DNA of 46,077 bases from Candidatus Mediterraneibacter vanvlietii (GTDB lineage: Bacteria > Bacillota > Clostridia > Lachnospirales > Lachnospiraceae). Made by a program: the position numbers and the translations under genes. Shown in pieces: positions 24,571-33,038 of this stretch (position 1 is the stretch's first letter; every line of letters starts with the position of its first letter). The DNA is taken from positions 1 to 46,077 of the forward strand of contig DXGZ01000034.1 in the NCBI GenBank assembly GCA_019113645.1. The letters run 5' to 3'. Below the pieces are notes generated by a model. The model saw nothing but the letters and a program-made list of their open reading frames with translations. It did not search any database and had not been told where the DNA came from.

Positions 24571-24626
24571 CTGCCCGGCGCCCCACCGGCTGGCGGACGG
24601 TGTATGCCGGGCAGCGCCGCCAGCCG
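24571..24626 (-). ncRNA. interleaved inverted repeats (pseudoknot topology) between phoU and phoB
   Basis: Two perfect repeats interlock. CTGCCCGGC (24571-24579) pairs with GCCGGGCAG (24606-24614), and CGGCTGGCGG (24587-24596) pairs with CCGCCAGCCG (24617-24626). The order A-B-A'-B' permits either an H-type pseudoknot or two mutually exclusive hairpins. No U-tract follows. The DNA is much more GC-rich than its surroundings. It could be a switch or processing element in the pst-phoBR transcript; the type is provisional. Confidence 0.45.
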
Positions 24627-24640
24627 CACTTATATATATG

Positions 24641-25312
24641 TTAGTCCGCGCCGTGAATAACCGCGCTGTCTTTGTGTACGCCTGTGATGGAGAATTCCAC
24701 CCACTCCGCGATATTCGTCGCGTGATCTCCGATACGCTCAAGATATTTTGTCACCATGATCAGATCGAAGATTCTCTTGCCGTTTTCACCTTTTTCTTCT
24801 TTAATGAATTCGATCATCTCGTCACGCACCTCTTCGAAGTACTGATCGATCTCATCATCTGCTTTCATAACGTTCTGAGCAAGTTCAAGATCTCTGTTTA
24901 CATACGCTGTCACACTGTCGCGCACCATCTTGCTGACTTCAGAAGCCATGGTACCGATCACATGGATCTCATCTGTTGCCGCAACACCTCTTGATGAAAT
25001 GATGATCTCCGCGATATCTGATGTCTGATCGCCGATACGCTCCATATCTGTGATCATCTTAAGCGCAGCGGAGATTCTTCTCAGATCCTTGGCTACCGGC
25101 TGCTGCTGAAGGAGAAGTTTCAGACAAAGTCTCTCGATATCTTTCTCAAGCTGATCGATCTCCTCATCTTCCTCGATAATGATTTTCGCCTGCTCCATGT
25201 TGCCGTCTTTCAGCGCCTGTGTTGCTTTCGCAATCGCAGTTTCACAGAGCTCTCCCATACTTGTAAGCTGCTCTTCAAGACGATGCAGCTGCTCATCAAA
25301 CTTATTACGCAT
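24641..25312 (-). CDS. phoU: phosphate transport regulator PhoU
   Basis: A 223-residue all-helical protein with the two PhoU repeats, each with an acidic metal-binding signature (Asp-Arg-Ile-Gly-Asp-Gln-Thr-Ser-Asp and Glu-Arg-Ile-Gly-Asp-His-Ala-Thr-Asn). PhoU links PstSCAB to the sensor kinase and restrains phosphate uptake and signalling. It lies 3 bases after pstB, the standard position. Confidence 0.96.
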   Translation of the reverse strand: MRNKFDEQLHRLEEQLTSMGELCETAIAKATQALKDGNMEQAKIIIEEDEEIDQLEKDIERLCLKLLLQQQPVAKDLRRISAALKMITDMERIGDQTSDIAEIIISSRGVAATDEIHVIGTMASEVSKMVRDSVTAYVNRDLELAQNVMKADDEIDQYFEEVRDEMIEFIKEEKGENGKRIFDLIMVTKYLERIGDHATNIAEWVEFSITGVHKDSAVIHGAD

Positions 25313-25315
25313 AAT

Positions 25316-26065
25316 TTAACCGAACCTCCCTGTGATATAGTCTTCTGTCCTCTTATCAGACGGTATAGAGAATAATTTTTCCGTATCATTGTACTCTACA
25401 ACTTCTCCGAGAAGGAAGAAGGCTGTATTATCAGATACACGAACTGCCTGCTGCATATTATGTGTAACCATGACTATAGTATAGTCTTTTTTCAGTTCCA
25501 TCGCAAGATCCTCGATCTTCGATGTAGAGATCGGGTCCAGGGCGGATGTAGGCTCATCCATAAGAAGTACTTCCGGCTCTACCGCAAGCGCTCTGGCGAT
25601 GCAGAGTCTCTGCTGCTGTCCACCGGACATGCCAAGCGCGCTCGTCTTCAGACGGTCTTTACACTCGTCCCAGATTGCTGCGTTTCTCAGAGATTTCTCT
25701 ACGATATCATCCAGTTTTGCCTTGGAACGTATACCGTGTGTCCTCGGTCCGTACGCAATATTGTCATAAATGCTCATCGGGAACGGATTCGGTTTCTGGA
25801 ATACCATTCCAACGCGTTTTCTTAACATATTTACGTCCATGCCCTTGAAAATATTCTGACCGTCGAGAAGGATCTCGCCATCGATACGGCATCCCTCAAC
25901 CAGGTCGTTCATTCGGTTAATGGACTTGAGAAGTGTAGACTTACCGCAGCCGGAAGGTCCGATGAAAGCGGTAATCTTATTCGCTTCAATCTCAAGGTTT
26001 ACATTTTTCAGAGCCTTGAAATCACCATAATATAAATCAAGATTCTTGATACTTATCTTAGACAT
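25316..26065 (-). CDS. pstB: phosphate ABC transporter ATPase PstB
   Basis: A 249-residue ATPase. Walker A is Gly-Pro-Ser-Gly-Cys-Gly-Lys-Ser-Thr near residue 33, the signature is [10 protein letters not shown], Walker B is Val-Leu-Leu-Met-Asp-Glu-Pro-Thr-Ser, and PstB's Thr-His-Asn-Met-Gln-Gln-Ala is present. It powers high-affinity phosphate import. It lies 28 bases after pstA. Confidence 0.97.
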   Translation of the reverse strand: MSKISIKNLDLYYGDFKALKNVNLEIEANKITAFIGPSGCGKSTLLKSINRMNDLVEGCRIDGEILLDGQNIFKGMDVNMLRKRVGMVFQKPNPFPMSIYDNIAYGPRTHGIRSKAKLDDIVEKSLRNAAIWDECKDRLKTSALGMSGGQQQRLCIARALAVEPEVLLMDEPTSALDPISTSKIEDLAMELKKDYTIVMVTHNMQQAVRVSDNTAFFLLGEVVEYNDTEKLFSIPSDKRTEDYITGRFG

Positions 26066-26093
26066 TGCCTTTTCCTTTCACACTTTTTCACAA

Positions 26094-26954
26094 TTATGCT
26101 TTTGTTAACTTTCTCGCGATCACGCTTGACAGAGTGTTGATTCCCACTACCAGAACAAGCAGGATTACTGCTGTTGCGTACGCCTGATCCATATAGAGGC
26201 CTTCACTGGACAGCGTATACATATGAAGCGCCAGCGTACGTCCTGATCCCATGATACTGTCCGGGATCTGAGCTACGGTTCCTGATGTGTACATCAGAGC
26301 CGCTGTCTCTCCGACGATACGTCCGATCGCCAGGATAACACCTGCAAGCACACCCGGGATCGCGGATGGAAGAACGATGCGGAACACAGTACGCAGTTTG
26401 CCTGCACCGAGTCCGAAGCTTCCTTCACGGTAAGAATCCGGAACTGCTTTCAGCGCTTCCTCCGTTGTTCTCATAATCAGCGGAAGGATCATGATCGCCA
26501 TGGTGAATGCGCCGGCGAGAAGGGAAAAGCCCCACCCTAAAGTATTTACAAAGAACAGCATACCGAACAGACCGTACACGATCGACGGGATACCGGAAAG
26601 CGTCTCTGTGGTAAGACGGATCACTTCTACGAATTTATTGCCCCTGCCCGCGTACTCCACAAGGAAAATAGCGGAGAATATTCCGAACGGAACCGCGATC
26701 AGCAGTGACAGCAATGTCATAATAATTGTGTTGACCAGGGCCGGCACAACCGATGCATTCTCAGAAGTATATTCAAGAGAGAACAGGGACGGTGTGATGT
26801 GCGGAACTCCGTTGATCAGTATATAGGCAATCAGGAAGATCAGCACTGCGAAAGTAATGATCGCTGAAAGCATCACGAGCAGCATCGCAATGAAAGAACC
26901 CGGATGTTTCAGGTAAGTTCTGAACTTGTCGCCGATGGTTGTATTATTACTCAT
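26094..26954 (-). CDS. pstA: phosphate ABC transporter permease PstA
   Basis: A 286-residue permease with about six helices. The family loop includes Glu-Ala-Leu-Lys-Ala-Val-Pro, and Gly-Leu-Gly-Ala-Gly-Lys-Leu-Arg-Thr follows. It forms the pore with PstC. It overlaps pstC by 8 bases, which implies coupled translation. Confidence 0.96.
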   Translation of the reverse strand: MSNNTTIGDKFRTYLKHPGSFIAMLLVMLSAIITFAVLIFLIAYILINGVPHITPSLFSLEYTSENASVVPALVNTIIMTLLSLLIAVPFGIFSAIFLVEYAGRGNKFVEVIRLTTETLSGIPSIVYGLFGMLFFVNTLGWGFSLLAGAFTMAIMILPLIMRTTEEALKAVPDSYREGSFGLGAGKLRTVFRIVLPSAIPGVLAGVILAIGRIVGETAALMYTSGTVAQIPDSIMGSGRTLALHMYTLSSEGLYMDQAYATAVILLVLVVGINTLSSVIARKLTKA

Positions 26955-27840
26955 GATCCGCCCCCCTCTTTAATAATGCTACACTGAAATTGATGATAAG
27001 GATAAATACAAAGAGTACAACTCCTGTGGCAATCAGCGCTTCACGGTGCAGCCCTGTCGCATATCCCATCTCAATTACGATGTTTCCGGTCAGAGTACGG
27101 ATACCCTGGAGGATACTTCCTGTCAGACGGGCCTGGTTTCCGACGATCATGATAACAGCCATTGTCTCGCCGATGGCACGTCCGATTCCGAGTACGATTC
27201 CTGCAATCACACCTGATTTTGCTGCGGGAATGATAACGCGGAAGATGCTTCTCTCTTTTGTTGCGCCCAATGCAAGAGAACCTTCATAATAATGAGAAGG
27301 AACCGCGCGCATTGCGCTCTCTGTAGTCCCGATAATTGTCGGCAGAATCATCATTCCCAGAATCAGGGAAGCGGTCAGAATACTGTTTCCATTTCCCGGG
27401 TTGTCTACGATACCTGCCTTGTAAAGTGTGGTTCCGAGATCCCGCACAATCGGCACAACAACGATCAGTCCGAAGAAGCCGTAGATAACCGAAGGAATTC
27501 CGGCAAGAAGCTCGGTCGCTGCTTTCAGCGGTTTGTAGATCTGTTTCGGACAGTACATTGCCATAAATACAGATGTCAGGATACCGATCGGAACACCGAA
27601 GATGATTGCGCCTGCGGTTACGTAAAGACTTCCGACAATCATCGGAAGAATTCCGAACTGCTCACTGTTCGGACGCCAGATCTCTCCGGTAATAAATTTC
27701 ACAAATCCAATTTCTCTCATCGCAGGGATACCATTTGCAAACAGGAAGATGCAAATGAGCGCCACTGCCAGCACGGATGCGCACGCGGCAACGAAAAATA
27801 CTCCCTGCATGAATTTCTCAGTCCATGCTTTTGATTTCAT
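26947..27840 (-). CDS. pstC: phosphate ABC transporter permease PstC
   Basis: A 297-residue permease with about six helices. The motifs include Thr-Glu-Ser-Ala-Met-Arg-Ala-Val-Pro and Ala-Leu-Gly-Ala-Thr-Lys. Its SD (AGGAGG) directly follows a hairpin in the pstS-pstC spacer. Confidence 0.96.
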   Translation of the reverse strand: MKSKAWTEKFMQGVFFVAACASVLAVALICIFLFANGIPAMREIGFVKFITGEIWRPNSEQFGILPMIVGSLYVTAGAIIFGVPIGILTSVFMAMYCPKQIYKPLKAATELLAGIPSVIYGFFGLIVVVPIVRDLGTTLYKAGIVDNPGNGNSILTASLILGMMILPTIIGTTESAMRAVPSHYYEGSLALGATKERSIFRVIIPAAKSGVIAGIVLGIGRAIGETMAVIMIVGNQARLTGSILQGIRTLTGNIVIEMGYATGLHREALIATGVVLFVFILIINFSVALLKRGADHE

Positions 27841-27852
27841 TTTTTCCTCCTA

Positions 27853-27891
27853 ATGAGCCGGGAAGACATGTCTCATATCTGCCCGGCTCAT
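27853..27891 (-). other. hairpin between pstS and pstC
   Basis: Perfect 10-base arms ATGAGCCGGG (27853-27862) and CCCGGCTCAT (27882-27891), with a second palindrome AGACATGTCT inside the loop. No U-tract follows and the pstC SD comes next. It probably lets pstS be expressed above the other pst genes. Confidence 0.6.
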
Positions 27892-27930
27892 AAATTCAAA
27901 GCGGAAAGTCTTTTGCTTCAAGAATTTCGA

Positions 27931-28851
27931 TTAAATTGCATCCCAGGTTGTAACATCACCTAAGTAGATTGATTTTACCTGATCTACTGTCATATCATCT
28001 GTCGGGTTCGCCTGGTTAACGATTACTGCGATACCATCTGTAGCGATTACAGTTCCCTCAAGCTGAGCAGCCTCGTCCTCTTTCAGCTCTCTGGATGCCA
28101 TACCGATGTCGTAGCTTCCCTCGATTGTAGATGTCATACCTGTTGTAGAATCAGATGTCTGAAGCTCGATAGAAGCGTTCGGGTTTACTTCTGCATAAGC
28201 CTCGATCAGTTTCTCCATCAGCGGAGATACGGAAGAAGAACCACCTACTACACAGCTTCCTTCCGGAGCCTCTCCTGCATAAGCCTCTACCTCAGATACC
28301 GGGATATAACCCTCGTCTGCTACAACTGCCTGACCTTCTGTGCTCATGATAAATGCCATGAAATCTGTAGCTACCGGATTGTCAAGATCGGATTTCATTG
28401 CTACGTTGAACGGTCTGGATACTGTGTAAGATCCGTTCTCAATGTTCTCTGCTGTAGCCTCTGCTCCATCGATCTTAACTGCTTTTACCATGGACTCATC
28501 CAGAGAACCAAGGGAGATATATCCGATTGCGTATTCGTTCTCAGATACTGTTGTCATCATAACGGATGTATTGTTTGTAACCTGAGCATCAAGTGTTGTC
28601 ATATCGTTGTCATCTTCATCAACAACGCCGAACAGCTCTGTAAAGGCTCCTCTTGTTCCTGAACCTTCCTCACGGGATACTACTGTGATTGCGCTTGCCG
28701 CATCCCAGTCTCCTGAAGCTGCCTCAGATGAGCTTCCCTCTGTTGATGCTGCATCTGAAGATGTTGCATCACTGCTGCTTCCGCATCCTGTAGCTGCAAC
28801 AGCCATCATACTTACAACTGATAAAATTGCGATAAACTTTTTCATTTTCAT
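27931..28851 (-). CDS. pstS: phosphate-binding lipoprotein PstS
   Basis: A 306-residue high-affinity phosphate-binding protein. The lipoprotein signal ends at Ala-Ala-Thr-Gly-Cys (Cys23), then comes a Ser-rich linker. The phosphate-site motif Ser-Arg-Glu-Glu-Gly-Ser-Gly-Thr-Arg lies near residues 60-68, and the second-lobe Gly-Gly-Ser-Ser-Ser-Val-Ser-Pro motif near 203. The signal plus linker is compact. The start at 28851 follows AAGGAG; an ATG 10 bases upstream is in another frame. It is the first gene of the pst operon, behind a Pho-box-like array. Confidence 0.95.
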   Translation of the reverse strand: MKMKKFIAILSVVSMMAVAATGCGSSSDATSSDAASTEGSSSEAASGDWDAASAITVVSREEGSGTRGAFTELFGVVDEDDNDMTTLDAQVTNNTSVMMTTVSENEYAIGYISLGSLDESMVKAVKIDGAEATAENIENGSYTVSRPFNVAMKSDLDNPVATDFMAFIMSTEGQAVVADEGYIPVSEVEAYAGEAPEGSCVVGGSSSVSPLMEKLIEAYAEVNPNASIELQTSDSTTGMTSTIEGSYDIGMASRELKEDEAAQLEGTVIATDGIAVIVNQANPTDDMTVDQVKSIYLGDVTTWDAI

Positions 28852-28921
28852 GATTCATAATCTCCTTTTTCAATGCTTTTTGAATTTCGATTATTGTGTG
28901 CTGTTTTTCATCACGGTAAAC

Positions 28922-28976
28922 ATGATAAAAAAGAAATGTAAAATGTAAAATCAGTTCTATGTTAAATCTGTGTAAA
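28922..28976 (-). promoter_or_regulatory. Pho box and promoter of the pst operon
   Basis: On the minus strand, TTTACA (28971-28976) and TTAACA (28960-28965) stand exactly 11 bases apart. Two more TTTACA copies follow at 28944-28949 and 28937-28942. TATCAT (28922-28927) is a plausible -10. TT(A/T)ACA repeats with 11-base spacing match the PhoP/PhoB sites of Firmicutes. The last two copies are not in perfect register. Confidence 0.65.
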
Positions 28977-28985
28977 GTCGAAAAA

Positions 28986-29023
28986 AGCTCCATTTTACGC
29001 GGTTTCCCGCATAAAACAGAGCT
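28986..29023 (-). terminator. terminator of the phn genes
   Basis: In minus-strand RNA a 17-bp stem (with three G-U pairs) closes on a GAAA tetraloop and is followed by a TTTTTT tail (28980-28986). It lies 64 bases after the phnX stop and isolates it from the pst promoter. Confidence 0.9.
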
Positions 29024-29087
29024 GAATTTTCTGTAAACCTGTATAAAATCACCGATTTTTTTACCTGACAATACCAGTTGGCGGGGA

Positions 29088-29861
29088 CTAACCGAGAAGA
29101 AATTCTCCCAGGTCCTCAATGGTATAAAATACCTTGTCCGCGCCTGCGTCGAGGAACCTGTCTGCCACTTCCCTGCATCTTGTCTCCTTCTCTTCCTCTG
29201 AGAGCGCCTCGTACTCTTCCAGGGTCAGTCCCATCTCAGAGCTGCCCACAACGATTCCCGCAGACCATACTCCGGCGTTCTTGCCTTCCTTGATATCAGA
29301 AACCGTATCTCCGACTTTCAGCACACGGCGTACTTTCTTAATTCCCAGCGCCTCGATATTCCGGAAGATCATATAGGGGTATGGTCTTCCCTTCTGATTC
29401 GTGGAATCCGGGCTGAACCATACATCAGGAGCATATCCTTTTTCCTCTGCGATCGGAGCGACGATATCCATCATCTTATCTGTATATCCTGTCGTGGATC
29501 CGATCTTGAATCCGTTTCTGCGGAGACGGTTTACCACATCCACCACACCTGGTTTCGGATCAGAGAAATTCGGAAGAATGCTTAAGAGCTTCTCCTCGAA
29601 GATTCCGTAAAGCTGCTGCGCTTCCTCTTCTCCCGGTTCTTTTCCGTATTTTTCCATCCAGCATGTTTTAATCCGGTCCATCTTCAGCATGGTGCGGATA
29701 TGATCGATCTTGAGCATGCCCATCGGTCCGCGCACCTCTTCCATCGTAGGTTCGATTCCGTACGCTTTGAACACTTCCATAAATGCCTGCACAGGCGCCA
29801 TGCATCCGAAATCAACTGTTGTCCCTGCCCAGTCAAAAATCACTACCTTAATTTTCTTCAT
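29088..29861 (-). CDS. phnX: phosphonoacetaldehyde hydrolase
   Basis: A 257-residue HAD-superfamily enzyme that cleaves the C-P bond of phosphonoacetaldehyde to acetaldehyde and phosphate. The nucleophile motif is Phe-Asp10-Trp-Ala-Gly-Thr-Thr, with Ala in place of the general acid as is typical of PhnX. The Schiff-base Lys51 lies in Pro-Met-Gly-Met-Leu-Lys-Ile-Asp-His, and the C-terminal Lys-Val-Gly-Asp-Thr-Val-Ser-Asp motif binds Mg. It overlaps phnW by 14 bases. Confidence 0.96.
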   Translation of the reverse strand: MKKIKVVIFDWAGTTVDFGCMAPVQAFMEVFKAYGIEPTMEEVRGPMGMLKIDHIRTMLKMDRIKTCWMEKYGKEPGEEEAQQLYGIFEEKLLSILPNFSDPKPGVVDVVNRLRRNGFKIGSTTGYTDKMMDIVAPIAEEKGYAPDVWFSPDSTNQKGRPYPYMIFRNIEALGIKKVRRVLKVGDTVSDIKEGKNAGVWSAGIVVGSSEMGLTLEEYEALSEEEKETRCREVADRFLDAGADKVFYTIEDLGEFLLG

Positions 29862-30954
29862 GATTGTATTCCTCCAGAAAGTTTTTCATCAGTTCACATA
29901 CTTTTTCAATATCTTCAGGATAGATTTCTCCGATATTTCCGATGCGGAATGTCTCTGCCTCCGTCACTTTTCCCGGATAAATCGCATAGCCTCTCTCTTT
30001 GATATATTCATACATCTGTGAGAATGTAAAGTGGCACTTCTCCGGATAAAAGAAAGTCGTGATGATCGGTCCCTGATGTGTACTGTCAATATACGGATGG
30101 ATTCCCAGCTCTCCCATTTTCTCGATCAGCAGACGGTTATTTTCGCGATACCTGCGGCTTCTCGCCTCGATTCCGCCTTCCTCCTCAAGTTCCTTCATGG
30201 CCTGAGCGAAAGCAAGAACCACATGTGTCGGAGAAGTAAAACGCCATTTTCCGTCCACTTCCATAGTCTTCCACTGATCGTAAAGATCAAGCGAGAGACT
30301 TCTTGCCTTTCCGGCGCTCTCTTCCAGAAGATCTCTTCGCGCAATCACAAATGAGAATCCCGGAACTCCCTGGATGCACTTGTTCGCGCTGCTGACGATG
30401 AAGTCAATCCCCCAGTCCTTCACCGGGATGTCTACGCCGCCGAAGCTGCTCATGGCATCAACGATAAAGACTCTCCCTCTTTCTTTCACTACTTTTCCAA
30501 CCGCCTCGATATCATTCAGAATACCGGACGTTGTCTCGCTGTGCACCATGGAAACATGGGTGATCGCCGGATCTGCATCGAGCATCTCCGCTATTTTCTG
30601 AGCGTTCGGAACCTTGTTGTAATGCTCATTGTAAATGTGATATTTTATTCCCGCATGTGCCGCGATATCTGCCATACGCTCGCCGTATGCTCCGTTCGCG
30701 CAGATCAGAAGCTCGTCTGCCGGTCCAATCACGCTTGTCAGTACAGACTCCACGCCAAATGTACCGCTTCCCTGCATCAGGACTGCCGTGTACTCTTCCG
30801 GGGAAACATGAGCCAGTTCCAGGAGTCCCGCACGGATCTCCTGAGTAATCTTTTTATAATCATCATCCCATGTACAGTGGTCGAACAGCATCTGTTTTTT
30901 GACCGTGTCCGTTGTGGTCAGCGGTCCCGGTGTCAGCAATTTATATGTTTTCAT
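29848..30954 (-). CDS. phnW: 2-aminoethylphosphonate--pyruvate transaminase
   Basis: A 368-residue PLP enzyme converting 2-aminoethylphosphonate and pyruvate to phosphonoacetaldehyde and alanine. The N-terminal Leu-Leu-Thr-Pro-Gly-Pro-Leu is diagnostic. Asp166 (Val-Asp-Ala-Met-Ser-Ser) would contact the PLP nitrogen, and Lys192 (Ser-Ser-Ala-Asn-Lys) would hold PLP. Of two nearby ATGs the second (30952-30954) is better spaced from GAGG. It feeds phnX; both form the shortest route from ciliatine-type phosphonates to phosphate, fitting their place next to the Pho genes. Confidence 0.96.
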   Translation of the reverse strand: MKTYKLLTPGPLTTTDTVKKQMLFDHCTWDDDYKKITQEIRAGLLELAHVSPEEYTAVLMQGSGTFGVESVLTSVIGPADELLICANGAYGERMADIAAHAGIKYHIYNEHYNKVPNAQKIAEMLDADPAITHVSMVHSETTSGILNDIEAVGKVVKERGRVFIVDAMSSFGGVDIPVKDWGIDFIVSSANKCIQGVPGFSFVIARRDLLEESAGKARSLSLDLYDQWKTMEVDGKWRFTSPTHVVLAFAQAMKELEEEGGIEARSRRYRENNRLLIEKMGELGIHPYIDSTHQGPIITTFFYPEKCHFTFSQMYEYIKERGYAIYPGKVTEAETFRIGNIGEIYPEDIEKVCELMKNFLEEYNHEEN

Positions 30955-30984
30955 TATCATTTCCTCTTTTCGTCTTGTTTTATT

Positions 30985-31833
30985 TTACATTCCTGCTGCT
31001 TCCTTGCATTCCTCTGAAAGAGCCTGATGCTGCTCCAGCAGGTCTACGGTCAGTTTCTCCGGGAATACCTTCGGATTCTCAGACTTGTTCGCCGCGTCTG
31101 TTGTCTCTCCGTTATACAACGCGTTCGGATAGTAGGACTGGAGTTCTTCTCTTCCGTTCTCAATAATGCACTGCGCCATCTCCATGGCAAGCGGATTCGT
31201 GTTATCGCCCTTGTCGACAACTGCCACAGACTCTGTCAGGCTGAAGTTGCCTTCCGCCGGGTCAATGTAGTCGATCGGAAGTCCATCCGCCTTGTCCGCA
31301 ACAGCCTGCTGACGAAGGCCGAATCCGATGGCAACCTCACCGGCGCGCACTTTCTTCAGCGGAGCGGAACCGGAATCTTCCAGGTGGTCGCCTACATTCT
31401 CATAAATTCCCGTAAGCACTTCCTTCGCGCCATCTTCTCCATACTCGGAAACCAGAGCCTGAACAAGAAGCCATGCTGTGGAAGATGCTGAAATATCTGT
31501 TACAGATACAAATCCTTTGTAAACCGGATCCGCCAGATCCTTCAGAGATGTCGGCATAGGAAGATCATTTTCCTCCATCATCTCCGTATTCACGATAATT
31601 GTTCCCTCCTGGGAAGTGATCGGAGCACAGTAAGGCTCGAACTCGTCAATTGTACCCACATCAAACGTCAGATCCTGGAACATGGAGTTCTGCTCCTGGG
31701 CGCTCTCCACATAGAATGTACTCATAGTCACCATGTCCGCTTCGATATCCGTTCCCTCTGCCAGCAGTTTTCCTCCCAGCTCGGAAGTTCCGAATTTACT
31801 CCTATTCAATTGGTTTATAACCGGTATGCTCAT
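30985..31833 (-). pseudogene. 5'-truncated phosphonate ABC transporter binding protein
   Basis: The 282 residues from the ATG at 31831-31833 match the iron/putrescine/2-aminoethylphosphonate class of extracellular binding proteins. Recognisable segments run from Phe-Gly-Thr-Ser-Glu-Leu-Gly-Gly through the C-terminal lobe, including Ser-Gly-Ser-Ala-Pro-Leu-Lys-Lys-Val-Arg-Ala-Gly-Glu. Family members are about 340-350 residues. Here the signal peptide and the first strands and helices are missing, replaced by some 15-30 unrelated residues, and no SD precedes any start. The rpiR terminator lies only 82 bases upstream, so the lost part is not nearby in another frame. Permease and ATPase genes are absent. 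A deletion remnant is likely; a retained cytosolic protein is possible. Confidence 0.75.
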
Positions 31834-31914
31834 ACATTTGTACTCACGCCCCGGCCGCTGCCTGCAGATCAAATTATAACCGCTGGATTTTCCTGTTTTC
31901 TATCAAGAAAAAAT

Positions 31915-31954
31915 TAAGCCTCTGTAAAGCAAATGTAAACTTTACAGAGGCTTA
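31915..31954 (-). terminator. terminator after rpiR
   Basis: Perfect 15-base arms TAAGCCTCTGTAAAG (31915-31929) and its complement (31940-31954), a 10-base loop, then ATTTTTTCTTG on the minus strand. A strong intrinsic terminator, 24 bases after the rpiR stop. Confidence 0.92.
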
Positions 31955-31977
31955 ACATATGTTAAGCTGTAGAAAAA

Positions 31978-32880
31978 CTACCGTTTTTTCTCGCTGTATT
32001 TCTCCTGGCTGTACGCCTTGTCTCTTACCACTTTCTCACAGCGATTCAGCTGCGCGACATAATGCTCATAGTCCGAAGAAATGATCCCCATATAAATTAT
32101 ATCCACAAGAAGGATCTGTGTGGATCTTGAAAAAATCGCGTCGCCATAGAAGAGCTGTTCCTGACTGGTACAGATCAGGATATCCGCATACCGGCTGATG
32201 GTCGATTCCCGAAAATTCGTAATCACCACCGTACGCGCCCCGGCCTTCTTCGCCCGTTTTACAGCGTCAACCGTATCCTTCGACTCTCCCGAATAGGAGA
32301 TTCCCACCGCCACATCATCGGACGTCAGCGTTCCCGCTGCGATCTGCTGGAGATAACAGTCACTGAAATGCCTGCACGGCAGCCCCAGATACAGGAGCTT
32401 GGTCAGCAGATCCACAGCCATCACTTCCGAATTCTCCACCCCGTAGATGTCAATCAGCCGGGCAGATGTAAGCGCCTCGATCACCTTCCGATACGTCTTT
32501 TTTGAAAAATTCTTCAGCGTCTCCTCCAGCATCCGCTCCGTTGTCACCGTCATATTATAAGGAATGCCCTCGAAGTCATCCATCCGGTTCAGCGTGTACC
32601 CGTACATCGGCTGAGTCTCCCGCTTCCGCTCTCCCTCTGAGCCGCTCTTCGCCAGCTCTGCCACAAGCTGATAGCGGAAGTCCTTATACCCCTCATACCC
32701 GAGCGCCTTCAGCATTCTCAGAACCGTAGGCTGACTGACTTTCGCCGCTGCGGCAAGCCGGTCAAGGGAAGCCGCCGATGCCTCGTCCAGATGATCCAGA
32801 ATATAGTCCGCCGCCTGCTTCTCCGATTTCCGCAAGCCTGCATAGCCGGACTCGATCTGTTTTACAATGTTATTTTTCAT
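31978..32880 (-). CDS. RpiR-family regulator next to the phn genes
   Basis: A 300-residue regulator. The N-terminal HTH_6 domain (about 1-78) has Val-Ser-Gln-Pro-Thr-Val-Leu-Arg-Met-Leu-Lys-Ala-Leu-Gly-Tyr. A SIS domain lies near 120-260 (Ile-Tyr-Gly-Val-Glu-Asn-Ser-Glu; Ile-Ser-Tyr-Ser-Gly-Glu-Ser-Lys-Asp-Thr). The frame is open to 33018, but the added residues show no domain character; I start at the ATG at 32878-32880 although its SD is weak. It is monocistronic. It may have controlled the intact phosphonate transporter genes; RpiR-type regulators next to 2-AEP genes occur in other Clostridia to my recollection, but the link here rests on position. Confidence 0.85.
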   Translation of the reverse strand: MKNNIVKQIESGYAGLRKSEKQAADYILDHLDEASAASLDRLAAAAKVSQPTVLRMLKALGYEGYKDFRYQLVAELAKSGSEGERKRETQPMYGYTLNRMDDFEGIPYNMTVTTERMLEETLKNFSKKTYRKVIEALTSARLIDIYGVENSEVMAVDLLTKLLYLGLPCRHFSDCYLQQIAAGTLTSDDVAVGISYSGESKDTVDAVKRAKKAGARTVVITNFRESTISRYADILICTSQEQLFYGDAIFSRSTQILLVDIIYMGIISSDYEHYVAQLNRCEKVVRDKAYSQEKYSEKKR

Positions 32881-32889
32881 AATCTTAAC

Positions 32890-32906
32890 TTGTAGAATCT
32901 CTACAA
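32890..32906. promoter_or_regulatory. palindromic operator before rpiR
   Basis: TTGTAGA (32890-32896) and TCTACAA (32900-32906) form a perfect 7-base inverted repeat with a 3-base centre, 9 bases before the start codon. It is a good autoregulatory site for the RpiR protein. Confidence 0.55.
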
Positions 32907-32943
32907 AATTCCCCTCCCGTCCGTGTGCGAATTCATTTAGGAC

Positions 32944-32952
32944 ATTATACCA
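32944..32952 (-). promoter_or_regulatory. extended -10 promoter of rpiR
   Basis: TGGTATAAT on the minus strand gives a consensus -10 (32944-32949) with the TGN extension. I see no good -35. The transcript would begin about 55 bases ahead of the start codon and include the TTGTAGA palindrome. Confidence 0.5.
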
Positions 32953-33038
32953 GAGGGGAAGAGAGATGGGGATGAGGAAGAGTGTTAAATGTTTGTAAAA
33001 ATCGCTAGATAGCAGCATATATTCTCATATAATCGTTA

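Noticed and set aside
28840..28861. Short upstream frame starting at an ATG just before the pstS start
   Set aside because: Too close to the SD and its product is not protein-like; the pstS ATG at 28851 is better spaced.
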